Positions 34,139 to 43,243 of a stretch of 64,000 nt of DNA are shown here, piece by piece; the first letter of the stretch is position 1, and every line of letters starts with the position of its first letter. Source of the stretch: JANMMJ01 sp964543235. GTDB lineage: Bacteria > Pseudomonadota > Alphaproteobacteria > Rhizobiales > Aestuariivirgaceae. A model generated the notes under the pieces. That model was not told the origin of the DNA, made no database searches, and saw only the letters and a program-made list of their open reading frames with translations. A program made the position numbers and the translations under genes. Location of the stretch: assembly GCA_964543235.1 (NCBI GenBank), contig CAZIXE010000015.1:8883-72882 (forward strand), given 5' to 3'.

Positions 34139-35140
34139 ATGAGCATTGGCATCGGGATCATCGGCGCAGGCATCATGGGGGCCGACCATGCGCGGATCGT
34201 GGCGCGCGAGACAGCCGGCGCGCACCTGGTGGCGATCTCGGATGCGGACGAAGCGCGGGCCCGGACCGTCGCCGGCGAGAACGGCGCACCGCATGCCGGC
34301 AATGATCCGGAATGGCTCATCCGACATCCCGAGGTCGGTGCGGTGCTGATTGCGTCGCCTGATCAAACGCATGCGGAGTTCACACTCGCGTGCCTGAAGG
34401 CCGGAAAGCCGGTGCTGTGCGAGAAGCCACTGGCACCCAATAGCAGCGACTGCCTCAAGGTCGTGGCGGCGGAAACGGCGCTCGGCAGGCGGTTCGTCCA
34501 GGTCGGGTTCATGCGGCGCTTCGACCCGGCCTATGGGGAAATGAAAGCGATACTCGACAGCGGCCGGCTCGGCCCGGCGCTGCTGCTGCACTGTGCGCAT
34601 CGCAATGCAACCGTGCCCGGCTTCTTCGATGCCGGCATGTCGATCACCAATTCCTGTGTGCACGAGATCGACATCATCCGCTGGCTGCTTGCTACCGAGC
34701 TCAAGCACGTGCAGGTCGTGAAGGGGCGGCGGTCACCTGCGGCAAGGTTTGACGATCCGCTGCTGGTGGTGTTCGAAACGGAGGGCGGGCAGATCGCCGA
34801 TGTCGAGCTGTTCCTCAATGCGCAGTACGGCTACGACATCAAGGGCGAACTGATTTGCGAGCGCGGGTCCGTGGCGCTGGCGCCGCCCATGCACAGCGAG
34901 ACCCGGACCCAAGGCCAGGGCAGCTTCAGCTTTGCGCCGGACTGGCGACCGCGCTTTGCCGCCGCCTACCGGCTGCAGATGCAGGCCTTCGTCAACAGCA
35001 TCCGGACCGGAACGCCTGCCGGCTCCAGCGCCTGGGACGGCTATGTGGCAACGGCCGTTGCGGAGGCCGGTCTGAAAGCGCTGGCCTCCGGCCAATGGAC
35101 GGCAATCGAACTGGAGTCCAGGCCAGCCCTCTACGCCTGA
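34139..35140 (+). CDS. Gfo/Idh/MocA-family NAD(P) dehydrogenase
   Basis: 333 residues from the ATG at 34139, which has GGGAGGAG six bases upstream. The Rossmann motif is IGIIGAGIMGADHARIV; CEKPLAPNSSDC carries the conserved catalytic Lys of the family (EKP), and CVHEIDIIRWLL the downstream His/Asp. This resembles myo-inositol 2-dehydrogenase but could act on another cyclitol or sugar. Its 3' end converges on the polyamine-type permease 16 bp away; a GGCC-GCAA-GGCC mini-hairpin fills the gap. Confidence 0.88.
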   Translation: MSIGIGIIGAGIMGADHARIVARETAGAHLVAISDADEARARTVAGENGAPHAGNDPEWLIRHPEVGAVLIASPDQTHAEFTLACLKAGKPVLCEKPLAPNSSDCLKVVAAETALGRRFVQVGFMRRFDPAYGEMKAILDSGRLGPALLLHCAHRNATVPGFFDAGMSITNSCVHEIDIIRWLLATELKHVQVVKGRRSPAARFDDPLLVVFETEGGQIADVELFLNAQYGYDIKGELICERGSVALAPPMHSETRTQGQGSFSFAPDWRPRFAAAYRLQMQAFVNSIRTGTPAGSSAWDGYVATAVAEAGLKALASGQWTAIELESRPALYA

Positions 35141-35156
35141 GGCCGCAAGGCCCCGC

Positions 35157-35948
35157 TCATTCGGCCGCGAATGTCTGCCGGTTCAGGCGCTGCGAAATCA
35201 GCACCAGCGTGAAGCTGAGCCCCATGATGATGGTCGCCATGGCATTGATCTCCGGCGTCACGCCGAAGCGGATCATCGCGTAGATGCGCATGGGCAGCGT
35301 CGTCGAGCTGGTGCCGGCACCCGATGTGAAGAAGGCAATAATGAACTCGTCGAAGGACAGGGTGAAGGCGAGCAGCGCGCCGGCCAGCACGCCGGGAAAG
35401 ATCAACGGCAGGGTTATCTTCCAGAAGGTGGTCGCGTGGCTGGCGCCGAGGTCGATCGAGGCCTCGACGACGGAATAGTCGAAGTGCCGCAGCCTGGTCC
35501 GCACGACGGCGCAGACAAAGGCGATGTTGAACACCACATGCGAGAGGATGATCGAGTGGAGGCCGAGGGTCACGTTGAGCAGCGAGTAAAAGGACAGGAG
35601 TGCAATCGCCAGGACGATATCGGGGATGATCATCGGCGCAAACAACAGGGCATCGAGCCCGCTCGATTTGCGGAAACGCTCGACGCCGAGCGCCAGCAAC
35701 GTGCCGAGCGCCGTGGCAATGAGCGTCGAAGCGGCGGCGACTATGAGGGTGTTGAGCGTGGCGGAGAGAATGGCCGGATTGGCCGTGAGCCGGCCGTACC
35801 AGTCCAGCGTGAAACCGGTCCAGGCAGTGGGAAGGCCGGCACGGTTGAAACTCAATGCCACCAGCACAAGGATGGGGCCATAAAGAAAGAGGTAGGTGAG
35901 GGCCAGATGGCCACCCAGAATACGCGCGGCTGTGTTGCGGTTAGGCAT
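35157..35948 (-). CDS. ABC importer permease, PotC-type
   Basis: 263 residues, six hydrophobic segments. The ATPase-coupling EAA loop reads VEASIDLGASHATTFWKITLPLIFPGVLAG. It belongs to the spermidine/putrescine (PotC/PotI) permease group. It overlaps the PotB-type permease by 8 bp. Last gene of its operon: no ATP-binding gene follows, so the transporter must borrow an ATPase. Confidence 0.9.
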   Translation of the reverse strand: MPNRNTAARILGGHLALTYLFLYGPILVLVALSFNRAGLPTAWTGFTLDWYGRLTANPAILSATLNTLIVAAASTLIATALGTLLALGVERFRKSSGLDALLFAPMIIPDIVLAIALLSFYSLLNVTLGLHSIILSHVVFNIAFVCAVVRTRLRHFDYSVVEASIDLGASHATTFWKITLPLIFPGVLAGALLAFTLSFDEFIIAFFTSGAGTSSTTLPMRIYAMIRFGVTPEINAMATIIMGLSFTLVLISQRLNRQTFAAE

Positions 35949-36813
35949 GGCCGGCCCGTCCCTCGCGCTGGACGCGGTTGGCGGCGATTGCCTGCAGGAA
36001 CAGCAGGATCATCATGATCATGATCAGCATCAGGGACAAGGCGGCGCCGAAAGGCCAGTCGCGCGCCGACAGGAACTGGTCGTAGATCAGATTGCCCACC
36101 ATGACGACACGGCCGCCACCCAAAAGATCGGGAGTGATGAAGTTGCCGATCGACAGCACGAAAACAAAGACGGCGCCGGCCGCCACGCCCGGCATGGTGA
36201 GCGGCAAAGTGATGCGGAGGAAGGTCTGCCAGGCGGCGGCGCCCAGATCTGCCGATGCTTCCCGCAGTTCCGGATTGAGCCGCTGCAGCGAAGCGTAGAT
36301 GGCCAGAATGACAAAGGGCAGATAGTTGTAAACGAGGCCCGTCACGATGGCGAAGTCGTTGTAGAGGATCGGCAGGGGTTCGCTGATGAGACCCATCCGG
36401 CCAAGGCCGCGGTTGATCAGGCCCTCGCGGTTCAACAACACGATCCAGGCATAGGTGCGGATCAGATAGTTGCTCCAGAAGGGGAGCATGGCGAGGAAGA
36501 GATAGGCCGTCTGGCGCCGGGACGGAGCCCGCGCAATCGCATAAGCGGCAGGATAGCCGATCAGCAGGGCCGCCAGTGTCGCCAGCAGCGCGATCCTGGC
36601 CGAAGTCAGGAAGATCGACAGGTAGAGCGGCTCGGCGGCACGGATGAAGTTGCCGAAGGTGAAGGTGTAGTCGATGCCGCCATAGATGCCACGCTCGAAG
36701 AAGCTGAAATAGAGCACAATGAGGCAAGGCACGATCATGAAGATCGTGAGCCAGCCGACGCCCGGCAGGAGAAGCAAAAGCGTGGCCACGCGCCTGGTCA
36801 TGCTGGGCCGCAT
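35941..36813 (-). CDS. ABC importer permease, PotB-type
   Basis: 290 residues, six hydrophobic segments starting TLLLLLPGVGWLTIFMIVPCLIVLYFS. The EAA loop reads LREASADLGAAAWQTFLRITLPLTMPGVAAG, typical of PotB/PotH. It forms a heterodimer with the overlapping PotC-type permease. A 10-bp stem lies between it and the upstream binding-protein gene. Confidence 0.9.
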   Translation of the reverse strand: MRPSMTRRVATLLLLLPGVGWLTIFMIVPCLIVLYFSFFERGIYGGIDYTFTFGNFIRAAEPLYLSIFLTSARIALLATLAALLIGYPAAYAIARAPSRRQTAYLFLAMLPFWSNYLIRTYAWIVLLNREGLINRGLGRMGLISEPLPILYNDFAIVTGLVYNYLPFVILAIYASLQRLNPELREASADLGAAAWQTFLRITLPLTMPGVAAGAVFVFVLSIGNFITPDLLGGGRVVMVGNLIYDQFLSARDWPFGAALSLMLIMIMMILLFLQAIAANRVQREGRAGHA

Positions 36814-36838
36814 GACAGCCGCGCGAGGCAGGCTGGCA

Positions 36839-36864
36839 CCGGGTCTCCGCTACGGGAGGCCCGG
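36839..36864 (-). terminator. Stem-loop between binding protein and permease genes
   Basis: CCGGGTCTCC / GGAGGCCCGG (10 bp including one G-T pair), 6-base loop, 20 bp after the binding-protein stop. No T-run. Probably a 3' stabiliser or partial terminator that keeps binding-protein mRNA in excess over permease mRNA. Confidence 0.5.
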
Positions 36865-36883
36865 CCTTGTCGCCTGTTGCAAT

Positions 36884-37939
36884 TCAATTCGAGGAAGTGA
36901 TTTCCGTGACCGCCTTGGTGTAGGCCTTCTGGGTCGTACCGAGGTCACGGAGCTGCTCGAACTTCAAGAGGTCGGCGGGGGCAATGGCAAGATTGGGGTA
37001 CTTCTCGAACAGCGACTTGTCGACTGCTTCCATTGCCGCCTTGTTCGGGACCTTGTAGAGGATGTTCTCGACGACCCATTTGCCGGTCTCGGCGCCCATC
37101 ATGTAGTCGATGAATTTGTGCGCGGCTTCCTTGTTCTCCGAACTCTCCATGATCACCATTGTGTCCACCCAGAGGTCCGAGCCCTCTTTCGGAATCACGT
37201 ATTTGATCTTGTCGTTCTCGGCGATGCCGTAGTTGCACCAGCCGTCCCAGGCATGAACGAGCCAGGCTTCGCCGGAAACCAGCTTCGAGTAAAAGGTGGT
37301 GTCGTCATAGGCGAGAAGATTCTTCTTGGCATCGACAAGCAGCGCCTTGACCTCGTCGATCTTCGCCTGATCGCTCTCATTGACAGAGTAGCCCTTGGCG
37401 AGCAGGCCCGCCGCCATGAGCCAGCGGTCGGTGCTCAGCATGGTGACCTTGCCCTTCAGGGGGTCGGCGGGGGCAAGCATGTCATTGAGGCTCGTCGGCT
37501 CAGCCTGAACGAGGTCAGAGCGGTAGCACAGGCCGGTGGTCCCCCAGGTATAGGGCACGGAGAAGGTGTTGCCCGAGTCGTGCAGCAGGCTGGCGGCTTC
37601 GGGATAGAGGTTGGCGAGGTTCGGAATCCTGGTGTGGTCGACGGCGGCCGCGAGCCCCAGCTGCTTCAAGGCCTCGGCGAAGGGCGAAGAGACGAACAGC
37701 ACGTCGTAGCCCTTGCCGCCGCTGGCCACGACCTTGCCCATGATCTCCTCGTTGGTGGCGTGGACGGCGACTTCAAGTTCGATGCCGGTGGCCGCCTTGA
37801 ACTGCTCGGGCAGTTCCTTCGGCATGTAGCCGTCCCAGTTGGAGACGACGAGTTTGCCCTCGGCGAAGGCCAGCGTAGCGCCGGCGCCGAGGCTGATGGC
37901 CAGGACCGAGGTCCCGAGCAGTCTTGCGATGATCTTCAT
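36884..37939 (-). CDS. PotD/PotF-type periplasmic binding protein
   Basis: 351 residues from MKIIARLLGTSVLAISLGAGATLAFA, a Sec signal peptide with cut near AFA. The mature protein starts EGKLVVSNWDGYMPKELPEQFKAATGIELEV, the usual opening of polyamine-type binding proteins, and has KGYDVLFVSSPFAEALKQLGL and VPYTWGTTGLCYRSDLV. Substrates of this group are amines, but many rhizobial members take other compounds. Its position after the inositol-type enzymes suggests an amine-bearing cyclitol or sugar. First transport gene of the block. Confidence 0.9.
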   Translation of the reverse strand: MKIIARLLGTSVLAISLGAGATLAFAEGKLVVSNWDGYMPKELPEQFKAATGIELEVAVHATNEEIMGKVVASGGKGYDVLFVSSPFAEALKQLGLAAAVDHTRIPNLANLYPEAASLLHDSGNTFSVPYTWGTTGLCYRSDLVQAEPTSLNDMLAPADPLKGKVTMLSTDRWLMAAGLLAKGYSVNESDQAKIDEVKALLVDAKKNLLAYDDTTFYSKLVSGEAWLVHAWDGWCNYGIAENDKIKYVIPKEGSDLWVDTMVIMESSENKEAAHKFIDYMMGAETGKWVVENILYKVPNKAAMEAVDKSLFEKYPNLAIAPADLLKFEQLRDLGTTQKAYTKAVTEITSSN

Positions 37940-38085
37940 GCCGATTGTTTCTCCCTGTCGAAATGCTCTTGTTTCCCAGCGCGCCAGGCGCTGCCGGGTC
38001 AAATCCTGAACGGGACAAGGTTAAGCGAAATCGGCGGGTGATCCGAAGGATTTTTTGCAGGGGCGGCAGACAGAGGCGGCGGCGA

Positions 38086-39207
38086 TCAATTGACCTCGCG
38101 CCAGGCCCTGGCGCGCGACGATTCGACAGCGGTCTCAACCACCTTCTGGATTTCCCAGGCCTCGCGGAAATCCGGCCCGGCCGGCGGAGCGCCGGCAACG
38201 GCGCCGAGGAACTCGGCCATCTCGATGGTCTTGAGATCGTTGAAGCCGAGCTGGTGGCCGCCGGCAATGCAGAACCTGCCATAGGGCGGATGCTGGGGAC
38301 CGGCCTCGATACGGGTGAAGCCGGCGGTGCGCGGATCGCCGCCAGCGCGATAGAAATGCAGTTCGTTGAAGTGTTCCTGGGTGAAGGCAAGGCTCCCTTT
38401 CACCCCGTGGATCTCGAATCCGAGCTGCATCTTGCGGCCGGTGTTCACCCAATTGGCCTCGATGGTGCCGCCGCAGCCGCGCGCGAAACGCACCATGAGG
38501 CGGGCGATATCGTCAACGCGGACCGGAATGCGCTCAGGGGAACGGGGCGCGGCAGGACGTGACTTCACGACCGTCTCGATATCGGCGTTGACGGCGGCAA
38601 TTGGGCCCAGGAGGAAGCGGGCCATGCCGATGATGTGGCTGCCGAGATCGGCGACGACGCCCGGACCGCCAGACGGGTCGAGGCGCCAGGTGTAGACGCC
38701 TTCGGGGTCGGCCATGTAATCCTCGGCATGGATGCCGCGGAAGCCGGTGATGTCGCCAAGCTCGCCGGCCGCGATCATCTCACGCGCCAGTTTGAGCAAG
38801 GGGTTCTTGATGTAGTTGTAGCCAACCTGGGTGACGACACCTTTGGCCTCAGCGGCCTTCATCATGATTTCGGCATCGGCGGCGGTGGGCGCCAATGGCT
38901 TCTCGCAATGGACGTGCTTGCCGGCGGCAATGGCAGCCAGCGCCATTTCCTTGTGCAGCGTATTGGGTACGGTGATGGAGACGACGTCGATCTCGGGATC
39001 GGCAACAAGGCTGCGCCAGTCGGCCGTCGCTCTCTCGAAGCCGTATTGCGCCGCCGCGGTTCTTGCCCCCTCCTCGCTGACATCGGCAACGGTGCGCAGC
39101 ACCGGCACGGGAATGTCGGGGAAGGCGGCGCGGGCGGCGCGATAGGCGAAGGCATGGGCCTTGCCCATGAAGCCGGTGCCGATGAGGCCGATGCCCAGTG
39201 TTTTCAT
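38086..39207 (-). CDS. Gfo/Idh/MocA-family dehydrogenase of the iol-like block
   Basis: 373 residues. Rossmann motif GIGLIGTGFMGKAHAFAYR, HCEKPLAPTAADAEIMM with the catalytic Lys, and GGGPGVVADLGSHIIGMARFLLGP-type substrate segment. This is the subgroup near myo-inositol 2-dehydrogenase (IdhA/IolG) and rhizopine MocA. It is cotranscribed with IolE- and IolD-like genes upstream, so a cyclitol or an amino-cyclitol is the likely substrate class. Confidence 0.88.
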   Translation of the reverse strand: MKTLGIGLIGTGFMGKAHAFAYRAARAAFPDIPVPVLRTVADVSEEGARTAAAQYGFERATADWRSLVADPEIDVVSITVPNTLHKEMALAAIAAGKHVHCEKPLAPTAADAEIMMKAAEAKGVVTQVGYNYIKNPLLKLAREMIAAGELGDITGFRGIHAEDYMADPEGVYTWRLDPSGGPGVVADLGSHIIGMARFLLGPIAAVNADIETVVKSRPAAPRSPERIPVRVDDIARLMVRFARGCGGTIEANWVNTGRKMQLGFEIHGVKGSLAFTQEHFNELHFYRAGGDPRTAGFTRIEAGPQHPPYGRFCIAGGHQLGFNDLKTIEMAEFLGAVAGAPPAGPDFREAWEIQKVVETAVESSRARAWREVN

Positions 39208-39240
39208 ATGCGTTCGAATCCCCCGCAGTTTGCGAAACGA

Positions 39241-40143
39241 TCAGGCAGCCACGACGGTGTAGCCGGCTGCGGCCATGACGCGGAGCAGCTCCCGGTGGCC
39301 GGTCTTCGCCATTTCAAGAGGTGGGGCCTTCTTCGGATCCTGTTCGGCTTCGACCACGAACCAGCCTTCGTAGCCGTAGGAGGCAAGTTTCCTGACGATC
39401 GCCTCAAAATCGAGCGAGCCGTCGCCCGGCACGGTGAAGGCGCCCTTGACCACAGCATCAAGGAAGCTCTCGCGCGTGCGGTCAAGGCCGTTGATGACGT
39501 CCATGCGCACGTCCTTGGTGTGGACATGGCTGATGCGCTTGTGGTGCTTGTCGATGACCCGCAACACGTCGCCACCGGCAAAGGCCATATGGCCGGCATC
39601 GTAGAGCAAGGGCAGGCCCTCGCCCGAATGCGTCATGAGGAGGTCGAGTTCCGGCTCGGTTTCGATGACTGCCGCCATGTGGTGATGATAGGAAATCGGC
39701 ATGCCATTGTCGGCGCACCATTCGCCAAAGGCGGTCAACTTCCGGCCATAGACCCTGATCTCGTCCTCGGAGAGCTTCGGCTTGGTGGCCAGCGGCCTGG
39801 TGCGATCGCCCTGAATGGTGCGGGCGGTTTCACCATAAACAATGCAGGGGGCCTTCATGGCCTTGAACAGCGCCATCTGCGCGGCGATGCGGTCCTTCTC
39901 GCGCTCGATGTCGCCGTCAAGCAGCAGTCCGGAGAACCAGCCGCCACAGACGCTGATGCCGTACTTGTCGAGTACCGGTCCCAACACCTTGGGATCGAGC
40001 GGGAAGCGGCGGCCAGTCTCCATGCCGGTGAAACCGGCCTCGCTGGCCTGGCGCAGGCACTCCTCCAGCGACACGTCATCGCTGAGTTCGGCCAGGTCGT
40101 CATTCCACCATGCGATGGGCGCTATGCCCAGTTTAGCCTTCAT
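39241..40143 (-). CDS. iolE: IolE-type inosose dehydratase (TIM barrel)
   Basis: 300 residues from MKAKLGIAPIAWWNDDLAEL, the opening typical of myo-inosose-2 dehydratase. Further blocks: GFTGMETGRRFP, GMPISYHHHMAAVIETEPEL, LLYDAGHMAFAGGD, HVHTKDVR and FVVEAEQDP, carrying the metal ligands Glu, Asp, His, Glu. It dehydrates scyllo-inosose to a diketone that IolD opens. MocC of rhizopine catabolism is also in this family. It starts 17 bp after the IolD stop. Confidence 0.88.
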   Translation of the reverse strand: MKAKLGIAPIAWWNDDLAELSDDVSLEECLRQASEAGFTGMETGRRFPLDPKVLGPVLDKYGISVCGGWFSGLLLDGDIEREKDRIAAQMALFKAMKAPCIVYGETARTIQGDRTRPLATKPKLSEDEIRVYGRKLTAFGEWCADNGMPISYHHHMAAVIETEPELDLLMTHSGEGLPLLYDAGHMAFAGGDVLRVIDKHHKRISHVHTKDVRMDVINGLDRTRESFLDAVVKGAFTVPGDGSLDFEAIVRKLASYGYEGWFVVEAEQDPKKAPPLEMAKTGHRELLRVMAAAGYTVVAA

Positions 40144-40160
40144 GTACTCTTCTCCAACGG

Positions 40161-42002
40161 CTAGACGCCGACGCGCTGCTTCTTGCGCACATCGGCCTGG
40201 TATTTGGCAGCCTCCAGCACCTCCTTGCGCTTGCTGACCTGGGGGACGCCGACATCCCACAGGGCATCGCCCGGCGTCCAGGTGAAGGCATCGGAGACGA
40301 TCGAGATCACGGTGGTGCGGTCGGTGGTCTTGGCCCAGTCGAGCGCCTGTTCGAGTTCCGCAAGGCTATCGACCTTGCGGGCCAGCGCTCCCATGGACTC
40401 GGCATGCTTGACGAAGTCGACACTGAAGGCCTCCTTCACCCTGCAATCCCGGATCAGGTTGTTGAACGAGACACCGCCCTTGAAGTTCTGCAGGCGGTTG
40501 ATGACGGCATAGCCGCCATTGTCACAGACCACGACGATCAGCTTGTGACCGGTGAGCACGGTGGAATAGATGTCGGAGTTCATCATCATGTAGGAGCCAT
40601 CGCCCACCATGACGATGGTGTCGCGGGTGGGATCGGCCATCGCGGCACCCCAGCCGCCGGCGATCTCGTAGCCCATGCAGGAATAGCCGAACTCGACGTC
40701 GAAGCTGTTGGCCGACTTGACTCGCCAGTTCTTCATGGTCTCGCCGGGCAGCCCGCCGGCCGCGGTGATCATGTAGTCGCGCTCACCCGCCTTGCGGTTC
40801 ACGACGCCCACCACCTGCGCATAGGTCGGCACGGGTGCATTGGTCGGCTTCTGATAGCCGTCGAGGGCCTTGTTCCAGGCGGCCATCTCGTCCCTGGCCT
40901 TCGCTGTCCACTTGGCATCGGCCTGCCAGCCCTTGAGGGCGGGAAGCATTTCCTCGACCGTCTCCTTCGCATCGCCGACCACGGCGAGGGCGCGGTGCTT
41001 GCCGGCATCCCAGCGCGCAGCGTTGATGGCGATGAAGCGGGCATCGGGATTGAACACGGTCCAGGAGCCGGTGGTGAAGTCCATCAGCCGGGTACCGATC
41101 GCCAGAATGACATCGGCCTCGGCGGCCAGCGCATTGGCCGAGGTCGAGCCGACGATGCCGATGGGGCCGGCATGGGCGGGATGGTCATGGGGAACGGTGC
41201 TCTTACCCGCAATGGTCTCGGTGATCGGGATGCCGTGCTCGACGGCCAGCTTCGCCACCACCTCTTCGGCGCCGGAATAGCGTGTGCCGCCCCCTGAAAT
41301 GATGAGGGGGCGCCTGGCCTGCTTCAGGAGGGCAATGGCCGCAGCCAGGCGGCGGCGGTCGGGCCGCGGGCGGGGAATCTCGTGCACGGTCTCGGCAAAG
41401 AAGGCTTCCGGATAGTCGCAGGCCTGCTCCTGGATGTCCTGCGGCAGAGCGATGAAGGCCGGGCCGCAATCGGCGGGATCGAGCATGCAGGCGACGGCCT
41501 GGGGGAGCGAGGCGATGATCTGCTCGGGATGGACGATGCGATCCCAGTAGCGGGTGACGGCCTTGAAGGTGTCATTGACGTTTATGGTCGGGTTACCGAA
41601 GTGTTCGACCTGCTGCATGACCGGATCGGGCCTGCGGTTCACGAAGGTGTCGCCCGAGAGGATGAGGATCGGCAGGCGGTTGGCGTGGGCCATGGCGGCG
41701 GCAGTCACCATGTTGGTGGCACCCGGGCCGATCGAGGAGGTGGCAACCATGATCTGGCGGCGGCGCTTGGCCTTGGCAAAGCCGACGGCGGCGAGGGCCA
41801 TGGACTGCTCGTTCTGGCCGCGCCAGGTCGGCAGCACCTCCTTCACCGCTTCCAGCGCTTCCGACAGGCAGGTGACATTGCCATGGCCGAAAATGGCGAA
41901 AACGCCCGGAAACAGCGGCTGGCGCTTGCCGTCGATCATGGTGAACTGGCTGCACAGGTAGCGCACGAGGGCCTGCGCCATGGTCAGGCGGACGGTGGAC
42001 AT
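40161..42002 (-). CDS. iolD: IolD: trihydroxycyclohexane-1,2-dione hydrolase (ThDP enzyme)
   Basis: 613 residues with GGGAGG before the ATG. Blocks: GVFAIFGHGNVTCLSEAL, QNEQSMALAAVGFAKAKRRR (catalytic Glu), the ThDP site GDGSYMMMNSDIYSTVLTGHKLIVVVCDN and YSCMGYEIAGGWGAA. The enzyme cleaves the carbocyclic ring in inositol catabolism. The next steps (IolB, IolC kinase, IolJ aldolase, IolA) are not encoded in this block. Confidence 0.95.
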   Translation of the reverse strand: MSTVRLTMAQALVRYLCSQFTMIDGKRQPLFPGVFAIFGHGNVTCLSEALEAVKEVLPTWRGQNEQSMALAAVGFAKAKRRRQIMVATSSIGPGATNMVTAAAMAHANRLPILILSGDTFVNRRPDPVMQQVEHFGNPTINVNDTFKAVTRYWDRIVHPEQIIASLPQAVACMLDPADCGPAFIALPQDIQEQACDYPEAFFAETVHEIPRPRPDRRRLAAAIALLKQARRPLIISGGGTRYSGAEEVVAKLAVEHGIPITETIAGKSTVPHDHPAHAGPIGIVGSTSANALAAEADVILAIGTRLMDFTTGSWTVFNPDARFIAINAARWDAGKHRALAVVGDAKETVEEMLPALKGWQADAKWTAKARDEMAAWNKALDGYQKPTNAPVPTYAQVVGVVNRKAGERDYMITAAGGLPGETMKNWRVKSANSFDVEFGYSCMGYEIAGGWGAAMADPTRDTIVMVGDGSYMMMNSDIYSTVLTGHKLIVVVCDNGGYAVINRLQNFKGGVSFNNLIRDCRVKEAFSVDFVKHAESMGALARKVDSLAELEQALDWAKTTDRTTVISIVSDAFTWTPGDALWDVGVPQVSKRKEVLEAAKYQADVRKKQRVGV

Positions 42003-42064
42003 GGGTAAACCTCCCTAGCTGCGGGCTGTTGCTGTCGAGGGGTTGGACGGCGGCGCGAACATTT

Positions 42065-42099
42065 ATTGCAACACTTGGAATGACGCAAGCATCATTGCA
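42065..42099. promoter_or_regulatory. Candidate RpiR-binding region before iolD
   Basis: ATTGCA occurs at 42065-42070 and 42094-42099, and AATGA (42079-42083) faces TCATT (42092-42096) across 8 bp. It lies in the 112-bp gap between the regulator's stop and the iolD start. Similar GAATGA and ATTGCA elements recur upstream of the regulator gene. Confidence 0.4.
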
Positions 42100-42114
42100 G
42101 ACTTCCTCTTCTGA

Positions 42115-43059
42115 TCAAGCCGGTCGGCGGCGCGGGGACCGCGGCAGCCGGGCCGCCTGGTTGCGGGCGATCTCGGTGACGCTGGGAATGCGGGGAGCGG
42201 CATCCCGATTGGGATGGAGCGCGGCGGCAGTGGCAGTCGCCAGGCATTGGGCGAGGCACATGGGGGCGGCCAGCGAGCGGGAGAAGGTGTATTCGTCCTC
42301 GGGGATCGTGAAGAGCACGCGCGCTCCCTTGGCGAGCGGCGAGAGCTGGCTGTCGGTAATCGAGACGACCGGCACGCGATTTGCCGCGGCCTGCTCGGCG
42401 ATCGCCACCACCTCCTTGGCGTAGTGACGGAAAGCAATGGCGACGAGCACGTCCTTCTCAGACATAGTGAGGGCCATTTCCTGGGCGAGGCCGCCGGCGG
42501 GATCGAGAAGCACCACTCTCCGCTGCAGCATGGTGAAGAGATAGCGCAGCAGGATGGCGATCGGTTCGGAGCGGAGCTGACCGGCGATATAGATGGTCTG
42601 GGCATTGACGAAAAGCGAAGCGGCGGCCGACAGCGACCCCTCACCGATGTTCTCCAAGAGTCCCTGCAGGGCGGCCATGTCGCGCACCACGAGATCCTTC
42701 AGGAGGCCGTGACTGCCGCCGCTGCTCGAGCGCGACAGTTCGCTCTCAAGCGCGGTGATGCGCTCGCGGAAGCCGGGGGCAGCCGTCGCGAGGCGGGTCT
42801 GGAAGACAGCCTGCAGTTCCTTGAAGCCGCTGTAGCCGAGGTTCTGGGCAAAGCGAACGAGGCTTGAGGGATGGACGCCACACTTGGCGGCAATGGCATT
42901 GATCGACTCGAGGGCGATGATGTTGGGATTCTGGGTGAAGAAACGGGCGATCTGTTGATAGCCGGTGGACAGGCCGGGATACTCGGCGGTGATCAGATTG
43001 ACCACGCCCTCATAGTTGCGAGGGACCGCCCGGTCCCGTTCCTTGACCTTCTCCGCCAT
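42115..43059 (-). CDS. MurR/RpiR-family regulator (IolR-type)
   Basis: 314 residues if it starts at MAEKVKERDR (43059); in-frame ATGs at 43119 and 43161 also exist and no ribosome site decides. The N-terminal HTH-6 domain (QIARFFTQNPNIIALESINAIAAKCGVHPSSLVRFAQNLGYSGFKELQ) is followed by a SIS sugar-phosphate-binding domain with IYIAGQLRSEPIAILLRYLF and KDVLVAIAFRHYAKEVVAIAEQAA. RpiR proteins of this kind repress inositol genes in rhizobia. It sits between the iol-like operon and the divergent aldehyde dehydrogenase operon and may control both. Confidence 0.88.
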   Translation of the reverse strand: MAEKVKERDRAVPRNYEGVVNLITAEYPGLSTGYQQIARFFTQNPNIIALESINAIAAKCGVHPSSLVRFAQNLGYSGFKELQAVFQTRLATAAPGFRERITALESELSRSSSGGSHGLLKDLVVRDMAALQGLLENIGEGSLSAAASLFVNAQTIYIAGQLRSEPIAILLRYLFTMLQRRVVLLDPAGGLAQEMALTMSEKDVLVAIAFRHYAKEVVAIAEQAAANRVPVVSITDSQLSPLAKGARVLFTIPEDEYTFSRSLAAPMCLAQCLATATAAALHPNRDAAPRIPSVTEIARNQAARLPRSPRRRPA

Positions 43060-43142
43060 GCGAGCCGCACACCTCTCCCGGTAGCCGCTTATCACAGTTC
43101 GGACGGAAGCCGAACCCATTGCGGTGGCTTCATAGCGCAGCC

Positions 43143-43197
43143 GCAACTTGACATGCAACAAGCATTGCTAAAGAATGATTGCAGCAAAGCAAGTTGC
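43143..43197. promoter_or_regulatory. Dyad in the regulator/aldehyde dehydrogenase intergenic region
   Basis: GCAACTTG (43143-43150) pairs with CAAGTTGC (43190-43197). Between them are a near-palindrome AGCATTGCT (43161-43169) and ATTGCA at 43178-43183. The AT content rises here. Likely a regulator binding region shared by the two divergent units; the longer N-terminal extensions of the regulator would run into it. Confidence 0.45.
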
Positions 43198-43243
43198 AGT
43201 CCGATGCCGGAGGCGGCGTGTCGGGCATGGGAGATTTTGCGCC

